Below, in pieces: positions 60,350 through 64,000 of a stretch of 64,000 nucleotides of DNA. The position numbers and the translations under genes are program-made. The stretch's first letter is position 1. Every line of letters starts with the position of its first letter. The notes under the pieces were generated by a model, which was not told the DNA's origin, ran no database searches, and was given only the letters and a program-made list of their open reading frames with translations. Origin of the DNA: Brevibacterium antiquum (GTDB taxonomy: Bacteria > Actinomycetota > Actinomycetes > Actinomycetales > Brevibacteriaceae); NCBI RefSeq assembly GCF_016107655.1, contig NZ_JABASX010000002.1, positions 248,001 through 312,000 of the forward strand. Direction: 5' to 3'.

Positions 60350-62212
60350 ATGGCACGTGCAGTTGGAATCGACCTCGGAACCACGAACTCCGTCGTCACA
60401 GTCCTCGAAGGCGGTGACCCTAAGGTCATCGCAAACGCGGAAGGCGGTCGCACGACCCCCTCCGTCGTTGCTGTCAACAAGAACGGCGACTCCCTGGTCG
60501 GCGAAATCGCCAAGCGCCAGGCCGTCACCAACATCAAGAACACCGTCGCCTCGGTCAAGCGCCACATGGGCACCGACTGGTCCACCGAAATCGGCGGCAA
60601 GAAGATGTCGGCCCCTGAGGTTTCGGCTCGTATCCTGCAGAAGCTCAAGCACGACGCTGAGGAATACCTGCAGGAAGACGTCACCGACGCAGTCATCACC
60701 GTCCCGGCATACTTCAATGACGCCGAGCGTCAGGCCACGAAGGATGCCGGTGAGATCGCAGGACTCAATGTCTCGCGCATCATCAACGAGCCCACCGCTG
60801 CAGCGCTGGCCTATGGTCTCGAGCGCGGCAAGGAAGACGAGACCATTCTCGTCTTCGACCTCGGTGGCGGTACCTTCGACGTCTCCCTGCTCGAAGTCGG
60901 CAAGGACGAAGACGACTTCTCCACGATTCAGGTCCGTGCGACCTCGGGCGACAACCGCCTCGGCGGCGACGACTGGGATCAGCGCATCGTCGACTGGCTC
61001 GTCGGTGAGGTCAAGAACGGATACGGCGTCGACCTGAGCAAGGACGCGACCGCAATCCAGCGTCTGAAGGAAGCTTCGGAGCAGGCCAAGAAGGAACTCT
61101 CCTCGGCCACCAGCACCAACATCTCGCTGCAGTACCTGTCGATGAGCGAGAACGGACCCATCCACTTGGATGAGACCCTGACCCGCGCGAAGTTCGAGGA
61201 CCTGACCAAGGACCTCCTCGAGCGCACCAAGGCTCCGTTCCACGCAGTCATGAAGGACGCAGGCGTGTCCGTCTCCGAGATCGACCACGTCGTCCTCGTC
61301 GGCGGTTCGACCCGTATGCCAGGCGTCTCCGCCGTCGTCACTGAACTCACCGGAGGCAAGGAGCCCAACAAGGGCGTCAACCCCGATGAGGTCGTCGCGA
61401 TCGGCGCAGCCGTGCAGGCCGGTGTCCTCGTGGGCGAACGCAAGGACGTTCTGCTCATCGACGTCACCCCGCTGTCGCTCGGACTCGAGACCAAGGGCGG
61501 CGTGATGACCAAGCTCATCGAGCGCAACACCCCGATCCCGACCAAGCGCTCGGAAACCTTCACCACGGCCGAGGACAACCAGCCCTCCGTGTCGATCCAG
61601 GTCTTCCAGGGTGAGCGTGAGTTCACTCGCGATAACAAGAACCTGGGCACCTTCGAACTGACCGGCATCGCTCCGGCACCTCGCGGCGTGCCGCAGATCG
61701 AGGTCGCCTTCGACATCGACGCCAACGGCATCGTGCACGTGTCGGCCACCGACAAGGGCACCGGCACCGAGCAGTCGATGACGATCACCGGCGGTTCCGC
61801 ACTGCCGAAGGAAGACATCGACCGCATGGTCAAGGAAGCCGAGGAGCACGCAGACGAGGACAAGAAGCGCCGTGAGGCCGCTGACACTCGCAACAATGCG
61901 GAGAACCTCGCCTACCAGACCGAGAAGCTCATCACCGACAACGAGGACAAGCTGCCCGAAGAGGTCAAGACCGAGATCAACTCGGACGTTGAGGCTCTCA
62001 AGGAAGCGCTCAAGGGTGAAGACGACGACGCCGTGAAGACGGCCTACGACAAGCTCGTCGCCAACCAGCAGAAGATCGGCGAAGCCATCTACAACCAGCC
62101 GGGTGCCGAAGGCGCCGCTGGTGAAGAGGCAGCAGGCGATGCCGATGCAAGTGCCGATGACGATGTCGTCGACGCTGAGGTTGTCGATGAAGAGGACGAG
62201 GAGAAGAAGTAA
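60350..62212 (+). CDS. dnaK: Chaperone DnaK (Hsp70)
   Basis: 620 residues, the usual actinobacterial length. Start [12 protein letters not shown]; the ATPase blocks [16 protein letters not shown] and [13 protein letters not shown]; the interdomain linker before [15 protein letters not shown]; then the substrate-binding beta domain, the helical lid and a disordered Asp/Glu/Ala tail ending EEDEEKK. AAGGAG is eight bases before the start. DnaK folds and protects proteins with GrpE and DnaJ encoded next to it, and in actinobacteria serves as corepressor of HspR. Confidence 0.98.
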   Translation: MARAVGIDLGTTNSVVTVLEGGDPKVIANAEGGRTTPSVVAVNKNGDSLVGEIAKRQAVTNIKNTVASVKRHMGTDWSTEIGGKKMSAPEVSARILQKLKHDAEEYLQEDVTDAVITVPAYFNDAERQATKDAGEIAGLNVSRIINEPTAAALAYGLERGKEDETILVFDLGGGTFDVSLLEVGKDEDDFSTIQVRATSGDNRLGGDDWDQRIVDWLVGEVKNGYGVDLSKDATAIQRLKEASEQAKKELSSATSTNISLQYLSMSENGPIHLDETLTRAKFEDLTKDLLERTKAPFHAVMKDAGVSVSEIDHVVLVGGSTRMPGVSAVVTELTGGKEPNKGVNPDEVVAIGAAVQAGVLVGERKDVLLIDVTPLSLGLETKGGVMTKLIERNTPIPTKRSETFTTAEDNQPSVSIQVFQGEREFTRDNKNLGTFELTGIAPAPRGVPQIEVAFDIDANGIVHVSATDKGTGTEQSMTITGGSALPKEDIDRMVKEAEEHADEDKKRREAADTRNNAENLAYQTEKLITDNEDKLPEEVKTEINSDVEALKEALKGEDDDAVKTAYDKLVANQQKIGEAIYNQPGAEGAAGEEAAGDADASADDDVVDAEVVDEEDEEKK

Positions 62213-62931
62213 TGACTGCCGAGGGCAACGATCCGTCGTCCGAGGAGCCAGGCTTCACCTTCAGCGACAAGCGCCGGATTGACCCGGACACCGGCGAGCT
62301 CCGCCCCGAGGCCGACGCAGCGTCGGCCTCGGCGGAGGCTGGTGAGGCGAATGCCGCGAACGACGCCGCTGGTGCCGAAGGCGCCGAGGGCGTCCAGGAT
62401 GCCGATGAGAATCTGGCCGATGCCAGTGACCTCGGCGTCGACATTCCAGCCGATGCTTCGACGTTGAACGATACCGAGGCAGCACAGGGCGAAGAGGCCG
62501 CCGAACCCGCACCGGGAACTGAGGCCGCAGCGCACCTGGCCGACCTCAAGCGCATCAACGCCGAGTACGCCGCCTACCGGATGCGGGCCGATCGCGAACG
62601 CGAGCGGGCAGCAACCGGTGGCACGATCAAGGCTGTTGAAGCCCTGATCCCCGTGCTCGACGAGGTGCGCCTGGCGCAGGAGAACGGCGACGTCACCGGG
62701 CCTTTCGAGACCCACGTGAACAAGCTGATCGACTCGCTGAACAAGTTCGGCGTCGAGCAGTACGGCGAGGTCGGCGACGAGTTCGATCCGCGACTGCATG
62801 AGGCACTCATGCAGCAGCCTTCGGACGACGTTGAGACTCCGACCGTCTTCCTGGTCATGCAGCCGGGCTACCGCATGGGTGAGCGCATCATCCGTGCCGC
62901 GCGCGTCGGCGTGCAGCAGCCGGAAGACTGA
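62212..62931 (+). CDS. grpE: Nucleotide exchange factor GrpE
   Basis: 239 residues; ATG 62212 overlaps the dnaK stop (TAATG). The first 100 residues are acidic, Ala/Glu-rich and disordered, longer than in many bacteria. The conserved part follows: a coiled-coil helix (LADLKRINAEYAAYRMRADRER), then the beta domain with EQYGEVGDEFDPRLHEALM and the end VMQPGYRMGERIIRAARV. It releases ADP from DnaK. Confidence 0.95.
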   Translation: MTAEGNDPSSEEPGFTFSDKRRIDPDTGELRPEADAASASAEAGEANAANDAAGAEGAEGVQDADENLADASDLGVDIPADASTLNDTEAAQGEEAAEPAPGTEAAAHLADLKRINAEYAAYRMRADRERERAATGGTIKAVEALIPVLDEVRLAQENGDVTGPFETHVNKLIDSLNKFGVEQYGEVGDEFDPRLHEALMQQPSDDVETPTVFLVMQPGYRMGERIIRAARVGVQQPED

Positions 62932-63076
62932 GAACCACACCCTCGCCGAGGTGGTCCCGCCAACGTGGAACCACCTCGGCGGCGGTCCGGATCATCCGGG
63001 ATCAAGATCCCGGGGTTGCGGATTGTGAGGAGACAATTGAATACACTGATGAAGAAGACATGGAAGGAGGTGCCAG

Positions 63077-64000
63077 GTGAATACCGGTCCTCAGAATGAT
63101 TGGTTCGAAAAGGACTTCTACAAGACCCTCGGCGTCTCCAAAGATGCTTCCGACGCAGAGATCAAAAAGGCCTATCGCAAGCTGGCGCGCAAGTATCACC
63201 CGGATGCCAATCCCGGTGATTCCAAGGCTGAAGACAAGTTCAAAGAGCTCGGCCAGGCCCATCAGGTGCTCTCTGACAAGGAATCCCGCGAACAGTACGA
63301 TCAGGTCCGCGCCATGGGCGGCGGCGCCAGGTTCACCGGTTCCGGCGGACCTGGGGGCGGTGCCAGCGGCGGATTCGATGACGTATTCTCCGACCTCTTC
63401 GGCGGAGGCGGACGGACACGGACCCGCTCGCCCTACGGCGGAGGCGGGGGAGACGTACCTCCTGACCTGGCGGACCTCCTCAACGGCTTCGGCGGTTCAG
63501 GCGGCTACGGCGGAGGTGGTTTCGGAGGCGGATATTCGCCACCGGTCAAGGGCGGGGACATCAAGTCCAACACCACTCTGTCCTTCACGGAAGCCATCAA
63601 CGGCGCCTCGGTGAAGCTGAACATGCCGGGCGGGAAGCCTCTGACCGTGCGGACGCCGATCGGCGTCAAGGACGGGCAGAAGATCCGACTGGCAGGCAAG
63701 GGCAAGGCCAGCCCCAACGGCGGCGAGACCGGCGACGTGATTCTCACGATCAAGGTCAAGCCGCACCCCGTGTTCACCCGTGATGGTGACAATCTGCGGA
63801 TGGACCTGCCGGTGAGCTTCGACGAGGCCGCCCTGGGCGCCGAGGTCAAGGTGCCGACGCTCGACGGAATGCCGGTGACGATGAAGATCGCTCCAGGCAC
63901 ACCATCGGGACGCACCATGCGTCTGCGCGGTAAGGGCGTGAAGTCGAAGAAGGGCACCGGCGACCTGCTGGTGACCGCAGAGATCGTCGTCCCGCAGAAC
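63077..64000 (+). CDS. dnaJ: DnaJ-family co-chaperone without zinc finger (3' end outside window)
   Basis: 308 residues are visible from GTG 63077, which follows AAGGAGG by six bases. The J domain ([23 protein letters not shown], read in parts, with HPD in KYHPDANPG) is followed by a Gly/Phe-rich linker with FGGGG and YGGGG runs. The chain then goes directly to [20 protein letters not shown], the start of C-terminal domain I. The four CxxCxGxG repeats of type I DnaJ are missing. The J domain should stimulate the DnaK ATPase. The gene is 145 bp after grpE and continues past the right edge. Confidence 0.93.
   Translation, partial: MNTGPQNDWFEKDFYKTLGVSKDASDAEIKKAYRKLARKYHPDANPGDSKAEDKFKELGQAHQVLSDKESREQYDQVRAMGGGARFTGSGGPGGGASGGFDDVFSDLFGGGGRTRTRSPYGGGGGDVPPDLADLLNGFGGSGGYGGGGFGGGYSPPVKGGDIKSNTTLSFTEAINGASVKLNMPGGKPLTVRTPIGVKDGQKIRLAGKGKASPNGGETGDVILTIKVKPHPVFTRDGDNLRMDLPVSFDEAALGAEVKVPTLDGMPVTMKIAPGTPSGRTMRLRGKGVKSKKGTGDLLVTAEIVVPQN

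Overview
The window looks like chromosome of a high-G+C actinobacterium. Evidence: sampled coding lines run in the mid-60s % G+C; many genes appear leaderless, with a TANNNT box 6-7 nt before the start codon; dnaK carries an HspR-type HAIR operator; there is a lysE/lysG-like pair, a PoxB-type pyruvate oxidase and an RFN-controlled rib operon. Gene content would suit Brevibacterium or a relative, but that genus call is inference. I recognised no rRNA, tRNA or CRISPR array.

Layout. 1-1.7 kb: the 3' end of a Wadjet JetD-like gene overlapping an MFS transporter gene. 1.9-8.4 kb: a mobile and decaying segment. An IS5-like element (1906-6370) keeps both inverted ends, but most of its transposase gene is gone. 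In its place is a low-G+C, translationally coupled operon: a 57-codon ORF, a FAD/NAD(P)-binding protein, an ATP-grasp amino-acid ligase and a DMT-family exporter. It is inserted in the promoter of a methyltransferase gene, which is broken again by an intact IS3-family element (6817-8144, 3-bp target duplication). 8.5-13.3 kb: an SF2 helicase with membrane segments, and poxB. 13.4-17.4 kb (minus strand): FMN riboswitch and ribD-ribE-ribBA-ribH. 17.6-31.8 kb: MarR with an MFS pump, two DUF805 proteins, a TDT transporter, an ATPase-YhgE/Pip pair, an ATPase, LysE/LysG, TetR with a small exporter, and RecQ. 31.8-39.5 kb: metabolic genes (VOC, PEP-mutase-like, amidase, MobA-like, APC permease with a GntR regulator).

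39.5-51.7 kb is a zinc-homeostasis region. It holds a cysteine-less ribosomal protein bL36, a P-loop-less CobW-like protein, Zur, a G3E GTPase, a large RND pump and an aztA / aztB-aztD-aztC-aztD2 zinc uptake locus. Four similar AT-rich boxes sit at its promoters. aztB is interrupted by one in-frame TGA. 51.7-55.7 kb is lactate use (lldR, lldP, lldD). 55.8-59.9 kb has a UvrA paralogue and a 14-TM MFS pump. 60.1-64 kb is dnaK-grpE-dnaJ, running off the right edge.

The most novel candidate is the IS-borne ligase/oxidoreductase/exporter cassette. It looks like a small metabolite (possibly dipeptide-like) biosynthesis and export module moved as cargo between insertion-sequence ends.
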